DNA from: JANXQE01 sp035651635 | GTDB lineage: Bacteria; Verrucomicrobiota; Verrucomicrobiia; Limisphaerales; UBA8199 | Assembly: GCA_035651635.1 (NCBI GenBank) | Contig: DASRFK010000090.1 | Location: 1 to 33,162 of the forward strand | Reading direction: 5' to 3' | DNA: 33,162 nt | Shown here: positions 32,491 to 33,162 of the stretch, piece after piece | Position numbering within the stretch: position 1 is the first letter of the stretch | How the letters are laid out: each line of letters begins with the position of its first letter | The notes under the pieces: generated by a model | What the model was told of the DNA's origin: nothing | The model's input: only the letters and a program-made list of their open reading frames with translations | Databases searched by the model: none | Made by a program: the position numbers and the translations under genes

Positions 32491-32856
32491 ATGAAACGCC
32501 GCACCTTCCGGAAACTGCGTTCGAGCACCGGGGCCATGGATCATCATCATGTCTATGTCGTTTTGCTCGATCCGGCCGTGCGCAATCGACACGCTGTCCG
32601 CGCCTTAAATCCTGCGGCCGACCAGGCCAAACCTTGCGTCTACGTTGGAATGACAGGACTGGAGCCGAATCGTCGTTTCGCCAATCACAAGGCCGGCATC
32701 AAATCCGCCCCGCTGGTCAAGCGCTATGGCGTTCGACTCGTGCCCGAGCTTTACGCCCATCTTAATCCCATGCCCTATGCCGCAGCCGCGCAGATGGAAA
32801 TTGACCTGGCCGAAGATTTGCGTCGCGCCGGTTATACGGTTCTCGGTGGCCATTGA
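32491..32856 (+). CDS. Small GIY-YIG-nuclease-like protein
   Basis: A 121-residue protein from the ATG at 32491; a second ATG at 32536 would remove 15 residues. HVYVVLLDP (20-28) matches the GIY strand, CVYVGMT (49-55) the YIG strand, RRFANHKAG (61-69) the catalytic Arg/His helix and MEIDLAEDLRRAGY (102-115) the metal-binding Glu helix. The order and spacing fit the minimal GIY-YIG domain, so a nuclease or nucleic-acid-binding function is expected, but no DNA-binding domain is attached. It follows the J-protein gene by 54 bases across a small hairpin. Confidence 0.65.
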   Translation: MKRRTFRKLRSSTGAMDHHHVYVVLLDPAVRNRHAVRALNPAADQAKPCVYVGMTGLEPNRRFANHKAGIKSAPLVKRYGVRLVPELYAHLNPMPYAAAAQMEIDLAEDLRRAGYTVLGGH

Positions 32857-32895
32857 CGCATTGGACTGGAAGGTCCCGCGCGCCAGCTCGGAAGC

Positions 32896-33162
32896 CTACT
32901 GCTGCTGCAGGCGAAAAACCTTAAAGCTCGTGTCGGCCGCCTGATTGAGGATCACTTGATCCGCATTGGTCGCCGGGGCGGTCGATACCTTGGACCAATT
33001 GGCGCCCGCGCCGAGATTTGTCGCTGAGTACAACCCGAACCTGCTCCCCACGGCGGATGGCCAGCTTAGGATCAAACCATCCCCGGAGGGCGCAATCGCC
33101 AACATCGGCCCGCCCAGAAGGTAGCCCGAGCCAAACAATTCCATGTCGAATCCCAAAGCAGG
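32896..33162 (-). CDS. C-terminal end of a secreted protein with verrucomicrobial beta module, truncated
   Basis: The frame stays open to the window edge, so only the last 88 residues are visible. They contain LILSWPSAVGSRFGLYSATN and a closing FKVFRLQQ. The pattern LxxxWxxxxGxxYxxxxTxxL, then W, then TN, then a final aromatic-Arg strand matches the C-terminus of the NHL protein at 9425-11677. This module typically ends long extracellular proteins in the group. The rest of the protein and its role are not visible. Confidence 0.65.
   Translation of the reverse strand, partial: PALGFDMELFGSGYLLGGPMLAIAPSGDGLILSWPSAVGSRFGLYSATNLGAGANWSKVSTAPATNADQVILNQAADTSFKVFRLQQQ

Overview
This is a GC-rich, gene-dense 33 kb chromosomal window, most likely from a member of the Verrucomicrobiota (Pedosphaera/Limisphaera-like). 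That is an inference. It rests on a VPDSG/PEP-CTERM-type mini-protein, an NHL-repeat secreted protein with a verrucomicrobial-style C-terminal beta module (seen again in the truncated gene at the right edge), a GH9 enzyme and a PhoPQ-activated-protein-type hydrolase, and several families of palindromic intergenic repeats. No phage, insertion sequence, transposase, integrase, plasmid or CRISPR signature was seen.

Left part (1-13561): a truncated adenylate-forming enzyme, an aldehyde dehydrogenase/acyl reductase and an iron-dependent alcohol dehydrogenase form a cassette that could interconvert a carboxylate, an aldehyde and an alcohol. Then come a secreted amidohydrolase and a membrane protein of unknown function. 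On the minus strand lie a small lipoprotein, a PqaA-type lipoprotein hydrolase and a secreted alpha/beta esterase, separated by palindromic repeat clusters. A large NHL beta-propeller protein, an M28 aminopeptidase and a 77-residue exosortase-type substrate follow.

Middle (13670-23673): a tRNA with a CAU anticodon. Then a four-gene, translationally coupled minus-strand exopolysaccharide operon: glycosyltransferase, polyprenyl-phosphate sugar transferase, a degenerate sugar-nucleotidyltransferase-like protein and a SpoIIE/RsbU-type phosphatase. Next are a GH9 glycosidase, an orphan NarL-type response regulator, a 52-residue DUF3309 membrane peptide, a double PRC-barrel secreted protein and a DUF4202 protein.

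Right part (23725-32856): a run of plus-strand protein-quality-control genes. It holds a ClpX-like unfoldase without the N-terminal zinc domain and with what looks like a duplicated C-terminal small domain, a TMTC-like polytopic membrane glycosyltransferase with seven TPRs, a DegP/HtrA protease, FtsH, and a DnaJ-like co-chaperone with only half of the usual zinc finger. A small GIY-YIG-like protein follows. This proteostasis block is the most interesting part of the window: unfoldase, periplasmic protease, membrane protease and J-protein are adjacent, and several members depart from the textbook architecture.

Start codons were chosen from signal peptides, ribosome-binding sites and domain boundaries, so several differ from the longest open frame. 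All family assignments come from reading motifs by eye; no database search was run.
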